Shown one piece after another: positions 48,401 to 54,978 of a DNA stretch of 54,978 nt. Each line of letters opens with the position of its first letter. Position 1 is the first letter of the stretch. The translations under genes and the position numbers were made by a program. Origin of the DNA: an uncultured bacterium (GTDB lineage Bacteria; Actinomycetota; Coriobacteriia; Coriobacteriales; Coriobacteriaceae); contig CAJMPZ010000008.1 in the NCBI GenBank assembly GCA_905215445.1, positions 1 through 54,978 on the forward strand, written 5' to 3'. The notes beneath the pieces were generated by a model. The model saw nothing but the letters and a program-made list of their open reading frames with translations. It had not been told where the DNA came from and made no database searches.

Positions 48401-49827
48401 GCAAAACCCTCGAGGAACGAGCCGCAGCCCGCAGAGCACGCCTCGTTGACGACGATATCGGTCAGCACGCCGTGGTTGAGCCAGATGGCCTTCATATCCT
48501 GTCCGCCGATGTCGAGCACGAAGGTCGCATCGGGAACGCATGCGCACGCGGCGCGGGCGTGCGCGACCGTCTCGACCGTATGGTAGTCGGCGTGGAACGC
48601 GCGCGCGAAAAGCTCCTCGCCGTATCCCGTGGTGCCCACGGCATCGATCGCAAGCGTGACTCCCGCTGTCTCCCAGCGGTTCTTCAAGCTGACAAGACCC
48701 TGTTGGGCGACGTCGAGCGGTCTGCCGTTATTAGACGCGTAGAACGAATCGACAAGCTCACCCGCCTCATCGACCAGGGCGAACTTGGTCGTCGTGCTCC
48801 CCGAATCGATACCGAGCGCCACACGCACCGTCTCTCCGGGCGCATACGTATCCGGACCCTTTGCCGGCGTCTCTTTGCCATGGCGTGCCGTAAAATCCGC
48901 CTGCTCGGCAGGTGTGGCAAAAAAGGGCTGGGCAAGACGTCCCTCCCCGCTTGCGGGCGCGACCGTCTCGAGCTTATCCAGCCGGACAAAAGCGTCGGGA
49001 AGGTCGATCGGTTGGGACGATGCGAACATGTCGGTCAGCGACAGGGCGGCACCGCGCGCGACCATGATCTGCGGATCGCGCGGGACGATAACCTGATCGT
49101 CCGATAGATTCAGTTGCTCCCGGAACACGCGGACCAGCGTGGGGTTGTAGGCGAGCGTACCGCCCTCGAAGATTACCGGCGGCTCGATGTCGATACCCTG
49201 GGCCAGACCGCCGATCGTTTGGCGGGCGACCGCGTGAAGCGCCGAAAGCGCCAGGTCGGTGGTAGGAATGCCCTCGTTGAGCAGCGGCTGGATATCGGTC
49301 TTTGCGTACACGCCGCAGCGGCCCGAGACCTCGTGGACGGTCGTTCCCCGGCTTGCGAGCTGCTCGAACTCGCCCGATTCGGTGCCGACCCCCATGAGCT
49401 TTGCCATCTCGTCGATAAATGCACCGGTACCGCCTGCGCACGAACCGTTCATGCGCATGTCGGCAACCTCGATGTCTCCCTTATCGTTGGTGCGGAAGAA
49501 GATCATCTTGGCGTCTTGGCCGCCCAGCTCGATGGCGCAGCGCGTCTGCGGATAGAACCTGCTGATCGCGAGCGCGTTGGCGACCACCTCCTGAACGTAC
49601 GAGGCGCCCAGCGCGGTCGCGATATCGCGCGCACCCGAGCCGGTCACCGCAACGCGCAGCGACTCATGGGGAAAGCGCTCGGCGAGCTCGCCGAGCATGG
49701 CGCGCACGCTCGCTGTCTGACACGCCCCGTGGCGGCGATATCCCCACCACGCCTCGGTCATATCCTCGTGCATCGCGTAAACTTTGGTCGTCGTCGACCC
49801 TACGTCCAGTCCTACTAGCAACGCCAT
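45388..49827 (-). CDS. Acyl-CoA dehydratase activase fusion (BadF/BcrA-type, DUF2229)
   Basis: A 1479-aa protein related to activators of (R)-2-hydroxyacyl-CoA dehydratases. Residues about 1-290 and 335-600 are two ASKHA ATPase domains, each with the phosphate-binding pattern GSTTTK, a GGQD motif and a cluster-ligand Cys (NGSCAGGTGAF and NEACSAGCGSF). A Cys-rich part follows (CRRCNNRCQR, NRCPRG, about 640-670), then DUF2229 (about 725-950) and a dehydratase beta-subunit-like region (about 1000-1400). Separate activase subunits are only about 260 aa, so this is a long fusion. It likely couples ATP hydrolysis to low-potential electron transfer. No dehydratase gene is adjacent. Confidence 0.88.
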   Translation of the reverse strand: MALLVGLDVGSTTTKVYAMHEDMTEAWWGYRRHGACQTASVRAMLGELAERFPHESLRVAVTGSGARDIATALGASYVQEVVANALAISRFYPQTRCAIELGGQDAKMIFFRTNDKGDIEVADMRMNGSCAGGTGAFIDEMAKLMGVGTESGEFEQLASRGTTVHEVSGRCGVYAKTDIQPLLNEGIPTTDLALSALHAVARQTIGGLAQGIDIEPPVIFEGGTLAYNPTLVRVFREQLNLSDDQVIVPRDPQIMVARGAALSLTDMFASSQPIDLPDAFVRLDKLETVAPASGEGRLAQPFFATPAEQADFTARHGKETPAKGPDTYAPGETVRVALGIDSGSTTTKFALVDEAGELVDSFYASNNGRPLDVAQQGLVSLKNRWETAGVTLAIDAVGTTGYGEELFARAFHADYHTVETVAHARAACACVPDATFVLDIGGQDMKAIWLNHGVLTDIVVNEACSAGCGSFLEGFAKNLGIAVEDIATEAFSSKAPAVLGSRCTVFMNSSVVSEQRRGKGPGDIMAGLCRSIIENVFTKVIRVSNLNRLGDKVVVQGGTFRNDAVLRAFEQYLGKPVTRAPHPGLMGAIGIALLAREECRKGDAGTSFIGLDAVERFEHREFGGVTCRRCNNRCQRAVVAFGDGSLYVTGNRCPRGGAISWDELVREVPAAEELRPQGACEAQAPGTGRDRTAAAPNLFVDREKLLFESCPTVPVCGGRDVTIGIPRVLEFWDTMPFWSTFFSTLGFKVRVSGRSTKAMYERGLAHVTSDTVCFPAKLVHGHIRNLVDAGVDRIFMPIITTVPTENTASTSEWMCAVVKGYPYVMRNSDNPEERFGVPFDTPLFHWYDEGDRNRQLKAWCKETFDIDADLVAKATEQADRAQQTFENQLQLRGRQVLENVREDGGYAVVIASRPYHNDPLVNHGLPKLFSERGIPVLTPDAVPGVCNVDLSNSRIDIVNNYHARMLSCAVIVASTPELELVQMGSFGCGHDAYLTDEIARMMGEMGSKVPMMIKLDESDVAGPMGIRVRSFIESVNRRRAEERAEGARVHAVHPLDDPYKVKYTKRDRHDKIALVPNTSHAFCRLMTAAMRNQGVRAEALDIGREDAIRLGKRYVHNDICFPAQIVIGEALAALESGKYDPHDVAVVTGKYIGDCRLTHYMPLLRRALDDAGYDYVPVLTNDDVDAHNAHPGFKLGLGPSIQIAYGLPMIDTLEAMLRRIRPYELEKGAADAAFDRALDEVIEGMERSGLRGQATGFKRALAIMDAVPYDRSNPHPTVLIVGEYLLNFHLGANHEIERYLEDNGLEVIEARMTDVIRKTYFYKHAQSREFHVDLSLPEKAWYATADNLFELAHDRCDRLGAASPLYEPPTRMPELVRASDKILHHTFDAGEGVLIPAEILEHAKRGCRNFVILQPFGCLPNHVVGRGLIHALKEQYPTAQFLPLDYDPDVSFANVENRLQMLIMNAKAQGCGEAHGETA

Positions 49828-49876
49828 AATGCTCCGTCTCTCGCATTTTTCCTGCTAGAGATATACCACTCTACGT

Positions 49877-49897
49877 AATACAACAGACTGTTGTATT
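49877..49897. promoter_or_regulatory. 21-bp palindrome, candidate TetR operator
   Basis: AATACAACAG, one central base, then CTGTTGTATT (exact 10-bp arms), 50 bases before the activase start. It is the only such palindrome near the operon that ends with the TetR gene. Confidence 0.7.
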
Positions 49898-49910
49898 TAA
49901 ACTCCGTATA

Positions 49911-49945
49911 AAAAGCGGCTGCCGAAACGCTTCAGCAGCCGCCGA
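49911..49945 (-). terminator. Terminator of the DUF2798 gene
   Basis: Stem GCGGCTGC / GCAGCCGC with a 12-nt loop and TTTTT on the minus strand. The rest of the 49898-50108 spacer holds only a short ATCCACGCT piece related to the repeats near 9.9 and 13.9 kb. Confidence 0.75.
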
Positions 49946-50108
49946 ATGCACCAACAGATTCTTCTGCGCGCTAGCACGTCGGGCAACGGAGCAGCACGGG
50001 CCCTCCGGTCATGCGCACCGCTCACGCCCGCGATGTCGCCGAGAGAGCTATCCACGCTTAGGGCTCCAACCAAGCAAGTCGCCCGCGCTCAGCAGATCCC
50101 TAAGCGAG

Positions 50109-50657
50109 CTACTCGCACTCAGGAGCCATAGCCTGCTCCAAGAGCTCGGCATGCTCCTCCTCGAAAACCGTCCCCACAGGGAAGGCGCGACGGAAGACGA
50201 AGTGGGAAATCGGACCGGCTACCAAAAGGTTCCACGGCAGCGCCATCACAAAATTATGCGGGATGTTGATCATCCAGATCGCAGGCACGGAATACAGGTT
50301 CGCAAGGATGCCGCCGGGCATGTGCGTCAGACCCTCGCAGGCACCGTACAGCGACATGATGATGACCATGGGAACGACCATGCAGGAGCTGACGGCGAGC
50401 GTCATGGCAAGTGGCGAGCTCTTGCCCGGCGTGACCAAGTACTTAAAGGCGAAACCCTTGGCGAGCGGGCTGGCGACGAACCAGTCGCAGCACATGGCAA
50501 AAATGTAGGCAACGGGGAAGCCGAGCCACGCAGCGGCAACGACCTCGCCGTTGATGGCCCCGTGCTGCAGGGCAACGTTGTAGATGCTCATCCAGAGCAC
50601 CATGCAAAAGCACATGATAAAGGTGAACAGCAGGCTCTCTCGTTTGTTGATAGGCAT
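50109..50657 (-). CDS. DUF2798 membrane protein
   Basis: 182 aa from the ATG at 50657 (GAGAGGA about 12 bases upstream). Four hydrophobic helices are arranged as two similar halves, each with a P-x(n)-W/F pattern, matching DUF2798. The function of the family is unknown. A strong intrinsic terminator lies 49 bases upstream of the start on the same strand, so expression may be controlled by read-through. Confidence 0.8.
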   Translation of the reverse strand: MPINKRESLLFTFIMCFCMVLWMSIYNVALQHGAINGEVVAAAWLGFPVAYIFAMCCDWFVASPLAKGFAFKYLVTPGKSSPLAMTLAVSSCMVVPMVIIMSLYGACEGLTHMPGGILANLYSVPAIWMINIPHNFVMALPWNLLVAGPISHFVFRRAFPVGTVFEEEHAELLEQAMAPECE

Positions 50658-50705
50658 AAAGGGCAGATTCCTCTCTGTGTTGTACCGCGGCGCCACGCAA
50701 CAAAA

Positions 50706-50752
50706 ACGGGCGGGCAAGATGGAGCTGTTGGAACTTCATCTCGCCCGCCCGT
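50706..50752 (-). terminator. Terminator-like hairpin in the DUF2798 leader
   Basis: Stem ACGGGCGGGC-AGATG / CATCT-GCCCGCCCGT with a 15-nt loop; on the minus strand it is followed by TTTTTG. It could be an attenuator for the DUF2798 gene. Confidence 0.65.
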
Positions 50753-50867
50753 GGTACGCGCGTCTGCGACTACTTATGTGGTGGAACCAGCCTAGCACGA
50801 AACGCATGCGCTTCGTAAGCGTTGAGTTTATGAAGATGCAGGGCACCGATAATCCCCCGACCCCATA

Positions 50868-50934
50868 AGTTGCGGTGGAATACGGACTGTTTTGACCCTT
50901 TAAGCAGCAATTCAGTCCCTATTTCACCGCAACT
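50868..50934. repeat. Large imperfect hairpin
   Basis: 22-nt arms (50868-50889, 50913-50934; starting AGTTGCGGTG) pair at 20 positions around a 23-nt loop. Located between the ThrE-like and DUF2798 genes. Confidence 0.7.
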
Positions 50935-50939
50935 CTTTT

Positions 50940-50968
50940 GGTGCAAAGTAACCTGTCCCCCTTGTACC
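50940..50968. repeat. GGGGACAGG-type palindrome
   Basis: Imperfect palindrome (GGTGCAAAG ... CTTGTACC) whose reverse strand contains GGGGGACAGGTTAC, resembling the palindrome at 2294-2333. It sits 2 bases after the ThrE-like gene. Confidence 0.5.
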
Positions 50969-50970
50969 AA

Positions 50971-52539
50971 TTAGCTGGTGTGGCGCCAGCGAGGGTCGGT
51001 GAGAGTTCTCGCCACACCCAGCCCAACGGGCAGAAACGCTACGATGAGCACTGCGCGCACAAACCAGCCGAGCATATTGACTGTGTCGAAGGTGCACATG
51101 TAATACATAGAGCGATAGAGATACAGACCGGGCACCATAATGACAATCGAAGGCACCGTGAGGGCGATGCGCGGGTAGGTGAGCTTGACTTCAGCCAAGC
51201 TTGCGAGCAGCCCCGATACCAGCGCGCCGATAAACGCTGCTGCCTCGGGAGGCATTCCCGTGCTGAGGCCCAGGAAGGGAATCATCGTCGGCGCATCGAC
51301 AAGGGTCAGACGCAGGGTATTGGACACGGCACCGATCAACCCAGCTGCCGCGGCCATCTTTACCGGGCTGTTGAACATCACCGAGAAGCCGAATACGCCA
51401 ACGAAGCTCATCACCACGCGCAGGAGCGTAAGGGCAAGCGGCGAAAGGCCCAGTGGGGCAAAGTCGTCCGGCGCTAGGCCAACACACTCGGCAACCATCC
51501 AACCTACGAGGGTCGCCATCACAATAATCGATACGGCATATGAAAGGCGCTCGATACCGCTTCGCATGTCGAGCTTAGCGATGTCGAGGCCTGCCGTAAT
51601 GAGCGGAAAGCCGGGAATCACAAAGAGCATGGCGCCGATATAGCCTTCTTGGTGCGACATTGCCCCCGGTATGACCTGGCCAAGGCCGAGCAATGCCAGC
51701 AGATACGAAACGCAAGCGAGCGCAACGCCGGTCGTCAGCGCGCTGAACTGACCAAGGCCCTGCTTGAGAATATGGGAGCGAGCAAAATTGCCGACACCAG
51801 CGCCTACGAACGCGCAGGCCATCTCGATAGGGCCGCCGCCGAGCAAAAAGACGAAGGCGCCACAAGCACAGGCCGCCGCAAGGCCCTGTTGCCAGGGAGC
51901 GTAATCGGGCTTTGAGCTCTCAACGGTCTTGAGCATCTCGTGGTATTCGTGCACGGTAAACCGGCGCCCGTAAATCTCGATTTCCTTTAAGAAGCTCTCC
52001 ATCATCCAGATGCGATGGGTATTGACTCCCGTTGTGGGCAGGCTGACAACCTCGTTAAAGCAGTGGCCATCTTCGATGCAGGTGCACTCAAACGACAGGA
52101 GACTCAGGTCGACGTGAATCGTGACGCCGAGCACGTCAGCAACACGATTCATGGTATCGCGCACGCGCCAGGCACCTGTTCCGCTCGCGAGCATAAGCAT
52201 ACCGGTGCGGCAGATGATGGATGATTTATCGGTGAGCGGCGCATCGACGGCAAGTTCATCGCCTGCCGTCACGATCTGGTGCCAGTCAGTTTTCATATGG
52301 AGCGCGCCGGCACGGACACCGTGGTGCATGGGGGCTCTCGAAAGCAGCGAGTCAAGGCGCGAAGACTGTGGGGGCTCCGCCGATTCGCCCTCGTCCTCGT
52401 CGGGCTCTTCATCGATCAGATCAAAGGAATCAAGCGGCGCTGGCTCGCGACGGTCGATCAGCTCCTCGTCCTCATCATCAAAGTAATTGAACTGATCGAG
52501 CATGTCCTCTTCGATAGCACGCTCGCTCGCATCGTCCAT
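50971..52539 (-). CDS. Threonine/serine exporter family protein (ThrE-like)
   Basis: 522 aa membrane protein with an acidic, disordered N-terminus (about 1-60). A soluble DUF1212-type domain follows (about 85-215) with IICRTGMLMLASGTGAWRVR and IEDGHCFNEVVSLP. About ten transmembrane helices (about 220-515) combine the DUF1212 and DUF3815 halves in one chain, the arrangement of ThrE-type exporters. It likely exports threonine, serine or another small metabolite by a proton gradient. Monocistronic. The substrate is inferred from the family only. Confidence 0.85.
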   Translation of the reverse strand: MDDASERAIEEDMLDQFNYFDDEDEELIDRREPAPLDSFDLIDEEPDEDEGESAEPPQSSRLDSLLSRAPMHHGVRAGALHMKTDWHQIVTAGDELAVDAPLTDKSSIICRTGMLMLASGTGAWRVRDTMNRVADVLGVTIHVDLSLLSFECTCIEDGHCFNEVVSLPTTGVNTHRIWMMESFLKEIEIYGRRFTVHEYHEMLKTVESSKPDYAPWQQGLAAACACGAFVFLLGGGPIEMACAFVGAGVGNFARSHILKQGLGQFSALTTGVALACVSYLLALLGLGQVIPGAMSHQEGYIGAMLFVIPGFPLITAGLDIAKLDMRSGIERLSYAVSIIVMATLVGWMVAECVGLAPDDFAPLGLSPLALTLLRVVMSFVGVFGFSVMFNSPVKMAAAAGLIGAVSNTLRLTLVDAPTMIPFLGLSTGMPPEAAAFIGALVSGLLASLAEVKLTYPRIALTVPSIVIMVPGLYLYRSMYYMCTFDTVNMLGWFVRAVLIVAFLPVGLGVARTLTDPRWRHTS

Positions 52540-52860
52540 CCCGGTGCTCCCTTCCTATCGACTAACCCCCATCCTAGACAGCGACGGCTAAAGGAAACAT
52601 AAAAGAGACGGCTGTCATGCGAGCCATGTGTGCAATAGCCGTTGGGTAGTCGTTTGAGAACGCCCCCAATGACTATTGACGGCCAAGGCAACGCCGATGC
52701 TATGGCACCGACAGCGAAAACCCGCCAGAGCGAGCAAGGTGCCTTGAAACAAGGCGGCATTGATCTTTTGATCATGCCGCCGAAGTTGAAAGGCAGATTG
52801 CCGCTCTGGCGGGCTTGCAGCGTCAACTGGTTACGCGGGTTGGTAAACCCGCGTAACCCC
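52540..52860. other. Spacer with structured element, no gene
   Basis: 320 bases between lysS and the ThrE-like gene (both minus strand). The only clear content is the multi-stem element at 52721-52813; the remaining part should include the ThrE-like promoter, which I could not assign. Confidence 0.6.
52721..52813 (-). ncRNA. Multi-stem RNA-like element downstream of lysS
   Basis: The 12-bp closing stem is exact (CCCGCCAGAGCG with 52802-52813). Inside are GCAAGGTGCC and GGCAGATTGCC, two TTGAAA boxes and a GGCGGCAT / ATGCCGCC stem with a one-base bulge and a GATC-TTTT-GATC tip. Loop sequences match the element at 33506-33606 while stems differ, which points to conserved structure. On the minus strand it ends in GGGTTTTC, so it may terminate lysS transcription. 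Confidence 0.6.
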
Positions 52861-54825
52861 CTAGTACATCTTTGCGCCGGCGGGGATGGAAGCGTCGAGC
52901 TGGATCAGGTTGAGGCGCTCCTCGCCCTCCTCCTCGTGGATGGCGCTGATCAGCATACCGCAGCTGGGAATACCCATCATCTTGCGCGGAGGCAGGTTGG
53001 TGATGGCGAGCAAGGTCTTGCCGACCAGGTCCTCGGGCTCGTAATAAGCGTGAATACCGGAGAGGATGGTGCGGTCGGTACCGGTACCGTCGTCGAGCGT
53101 AAAGTTCAGCAGCTTCTTGGACTTCTTGACGGCCTCGCATGCCTTGACCTTCACAGCGCGGAAATCGCTCTTGGAGAAGGTATCGAAGTCGACGAACTCC
53201 TCGAACAGCGGCTCAACGGCGATCTTGGAGTAATCGAGCGTGGGCTTAAGCGACTTAACGAACGGGCTTGCGGCGTTGCCGGCCTCGGCAGCCTTGGCAG
53301 CGGCGGCACCGGACTGGAAACCCTTCTCGGGCTTCATGTGCGGGAACAGCAGGACGTCGCGAATGGAAGCCTGGTTGGTGAGCAGCATGACCACGCGATC
53401 GATACCGATGCCGATGCCGCCCGCGGGAGGCATACCGTACTCGAGGGCGCGTACGTAGTCCTCGTCGTACTCCATAGCCTCGTCGTCGCCGCCGGCCTTC
53501 TCGGCCATCTGGGCGGCAAAGCGCTCGGCCTGGTCGACCGGGTCGTTGAGCTCGGAGAATGCGTTGGCGTACTCGTGGCCGGCGATGACCAGCTCAAAGC
53601 GGTGCGTCAGGCGCGGATCGTCCTCAAAACGCTTGGCAAGCGGGCTGACCTCGATGGGGTAATCGCATACGAAGGTCGGGTTGACGATGGTGTCCTCGCC
53701 CAGCTCATCGTAAATCTCGGCGATGATCTTGCCAGCAGTCCACTCGGGCTTAATCTCCAGACCCTTCTCGCGTGCGGCGGCGGCAAGCTCCTCGACCGGC
53801 GTGTCGATGGTGACCTGCTTGCCGAGCACGTTCGAGACGATGTCGGTCATGGGACGGCTTGCCCACTCACCGGAAAGATCGATGGTCTGACCCTGGTACT
53901 CAATGACCTCGGGGTTGCCGATGGCCTTGTTGGCAGCCTTGATGACACCCTGGGCGAGCGCCTTCATGCCCTCGAGGTCGGAGAAGGCACGGTAGGCCTC
54001 CATCGTGGTGAACTCGGGGTTGTGGGTGAGGTCCATACCCTCGTTGCGGAAGATGCGGCCGATCTCGAAGACGCGCTCAAAGCCACCGACGATGCAGCGC
54101 TTGAGGTGCAGCTCGGTAGCAATGCGCAGGTAGCACTCCTGATCGAGCGCGTTGAAGTGCGTGATGAACGGCTTGGCCGTAGCGCCGCCCTGAATGGTCT
54201 GCAGGATGGGGGTCTCGACCTCCATGTAGCCGTCAGATTCCATGAAGCGGCGGAAGGTGGAGAGAATCTGCGAGCGCTTGCGGAAGGTCTCGCGAACATC
54301 GTCGTTGGCAATCAGGTCGACATAGCGCTGACGATAGCGGGTCTCCTTGTCGGAGAGGCCGTGGAACTTCTCGGGCAGCGGGCGAACGGCCTTGGAGAGC
54401 AGCGTCGCGCTCTTGGGGGCAACGGAGAGCTGGCCGCGCTTGGTGCGAACAACCACGCCGGTCACGCCCAGGATATCGCCAAGGTCGAGAGCCTTGAGCG
54501 TATTCCAAGCTGCCTCGTCCATGTCGTTGATGCGGCAGAACAGCTGAATCTCGGCGGTAGCGTCGCGCACGACGATAAACATGATCTTGCCCTGACCGCG
54601 CTTGGCGACCACGCGGCCGCCGATCTTCACGACGTCCTCAGTATCCTCGCCATCGGCAAGATCGGCATATTTGGCCTCAATGTCGACGACATAGTCCTCG
54701 ATCTCGGAGTGCTCGGGATAGGGGTTCTGGCCCGCCTCGAACAGGGCGGCGCGCTTTGCCAGACGCGTGGCGCGCTCGTCGTTGAGCGTCGAGGCCTGAT
54801 CGGCGACGTTCTGGTTCTCTGCCAT
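52861..54825 (-). CDS. lysS: Lysyl-tRNA synthetase, class II, with C-terminal tRNA-binding domain
   Basis: Charges tRNA-Lys. 654 aa: OB-fold anticodon-binding domain (about 55-150, VVKIGGRVVAKRGQGKIMF), class II catalytic core with motif 2 (FEIGRIFRNEGMDLTHNPEF) and motif 3 (GGIGIGIDRVVMLL). A C-terminal extension (about 540-654) follows with KVKACEAVKKSKKLLNF and NLPPRKMMGIPSCGM, the tRNA-binding domain normally found at the end of MetRS or as free Trbp111. Ordinary bacterial LysRS is about 500 aa, so the extension is a real fusion. It lies downstream of greA, as in many actinobacteria. Confidence 0.95.
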   Translation of the reverse strand: MAENQNVADQASTLNDERATRLAKRAALFEAGQNPYPEHSEIEDYVVDIEAKYADLADGEDTEDVVKIGGRVVAKRGQGKIMFIVVRDATAEIQLFCRINDMDEAAWNTLKALDLGDILGVTGVVVRTKRGQLSVAPKSATLLSKAVRPLPEKFHGLSDKETRYRQRYVDLIANDDVRETFRKRSQILSTFRRFMESDGYMEVETPILQTIQGGATAKPFITHFNALDQECYLRIATELHLKRCIVGGFERVFEIGRIFRNEGMDLTHNPEFTTMEAYRAFSDLEGMKALAQGVIKAANKAIGNPEVIEYQGQTIDLSGEWASRPMTDIVSNVLGKQVTIDTPVEELAAAAREKGLEIKPEWTAGKIIAEIYDELGEDTIVNPTFVCDYPIEVSPLAKRFEDDPRLTHRFELVIAGHEYANAFSELNDPVDQAERFAAQMAEKAGGDDEAMEYDEDYVRALEYGMPPAGGIGIGIDRVVMLLTNQASIRDVLLFPHMKPEKGFQSGAAAAKAAEAGNAASPFVKSLKPTLDYSKIAVEPLFEEFVDFDTFSKSDFRAVKVKACEAVKKSKKLLNFTLDDGTGTDRTILSGIHAYYEPEDLVGKTLLAITNLPPRKMMGIPSCGMLISAIHEEEGEERLNLIQLDASIPAGAKMY

Positions 54826-54843
54826 AAGTTAGCTCCTCAAACT

Positions 54844-54880
54844 AAAACGCTCCCCAGGATTCGGTCCCAGGGAGCGAAAA
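54844..54880 (-). terminator. Terminator between greA and lysS
   Basis: Stem CGCTCCC / GGGAGCG with an inner CCAGG-type extension and TTTT on the minus strand, 24 bases after the greA stop. Confidence 0.75.
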
Positions 54881-54904
54881 CATACCTTTACGCGGGACCG
54901 TGGT

Positions 54905-54978
54905 CTAGCGTGCGATCTTTGCGATGGTGTAGACGCGGGTCTTGCCCGAAGGCGTAACGACCTCGACGGAGTCGCCCT
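54905..54978 (-). CDS. greA: Transcription elongation factor GreA, C-terminal end (partial)
   Basis: Only the last 23 codons and the stop are in the window: the translation contains GDSVEVVTPSGKTRVYTIAK, which matches the end of the GreA C-terminal domain. GreA rescues backtracked RNA polymerase. The identification rests on this short stretch plus its position upstream of lysS. Confidence 0.7.
   Translation of the reverse strand, partial: GDSVEVVTPSGKTRVYTIAKIAR

Larger units (their letters stand above)
50658..50970. other. Non-coding region with three hairpins
   Basis: No gene. It holds a terminator-like hairpin (50706-50752), a large 22-bp stem (50868-50934, 20 of 22 paired) and a GGGGACAGG-type palindrome (50940-50968) that overlaps the end of the ThrE-like gene region. 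Confidence 0.7.

Overview
The window looks like a chromosomal segment of a Gram-positive gut actinobacterium of the class Coriobacteriia, most likely Collinsella or a close relative. This is inferred from the translation gene order (tRNA-Tyr/Thr/Met, tuf, rpmG, tRNA-Trp, secE, nusG, rplK, rplA), moderately high GC, a sortase-type surface protein, a very long acyl-CoA dehydratase activase, a LysRS with a C-terminal tRNA-binding domain, and a PTS-dependent glycosidase operon. No database search was possible, so the genus is an inference.

Layout. 0-5 kb (+): the 3' part of a cell-wall-anchored 5'-nucleotidase whose front is missing, an MscS-like channel, and a coupled pair formed by a cytosolic BMP-like binding protein and a metallophosphoesterase. 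5-9.5 kb (-): the tuf/secE/nusG/L11/L1 cluster with four tRNAs. 9.8-14 kb: a sugar cassette (RpiR regulator, GH1 6-phospho-glycosidase, PTS EIIBC) bracketed by 30-bp direct repeats. 14.27-31.61 kb: a 17.3-kb integrative mobilizable element inserted in the 3' half of a tRNA-Thr(TGT) gene, with 46-bp attL/attR repeats. 31.7-37.4 kb (-): YacP-like nuclease, RlmB-like methyltransferase, cysS, ispF, ispD and disA. 37.6-40.1 kb (+): mntP and a hipBA toxin-antitoxin pair. 40.2-52.5 kb (-): pepD, clpC, a TetR regulator coupled to a 1479-aa activase, a DUF2798 membrane protein and a ThrE-like exporter. 52.8-55 kb (-): lysS and the end of greA.

The mobile element carries a tyrosine integrase, an excisionase-like protein, a ribbon-helix-helix accessory protein, a MobL-like relaxase and its own VirD4-type coupling protein. 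It also has a replication operon (HTH protein, initiator-like protein, DnaB helicase) and cargo. There is no VirB4 or other conjugation channel gene, so it should depend on a helper for transfer. It is a mosaic: the mobilization genes are far richer in GC than the integrase and the right-hand cargo.

The most unusual items are these. (1) Inside the element, two divergent gene pairs, each a small HTH protein facing a protein of about 400 aa with a C-terminal cysteine cluster, share a 34-bp operator-like repeat present three times. (2) A multi-stem RNA-like element of about 100 nt occurs twice, each time just downstream of an aminoacyl-tRNA synthetase gene (cysS and lysS). (3) Matching triplets of TTGCACA-type sites lie just inside both ends of the mobile element. 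(4) A small ORF with a RiPP-leader-like N-terminus lies opposite a DUF1648 membrane protein. Starts were moved from the longest possible ORF to the best-placed ribosome binding site wherever the sequence allowed.
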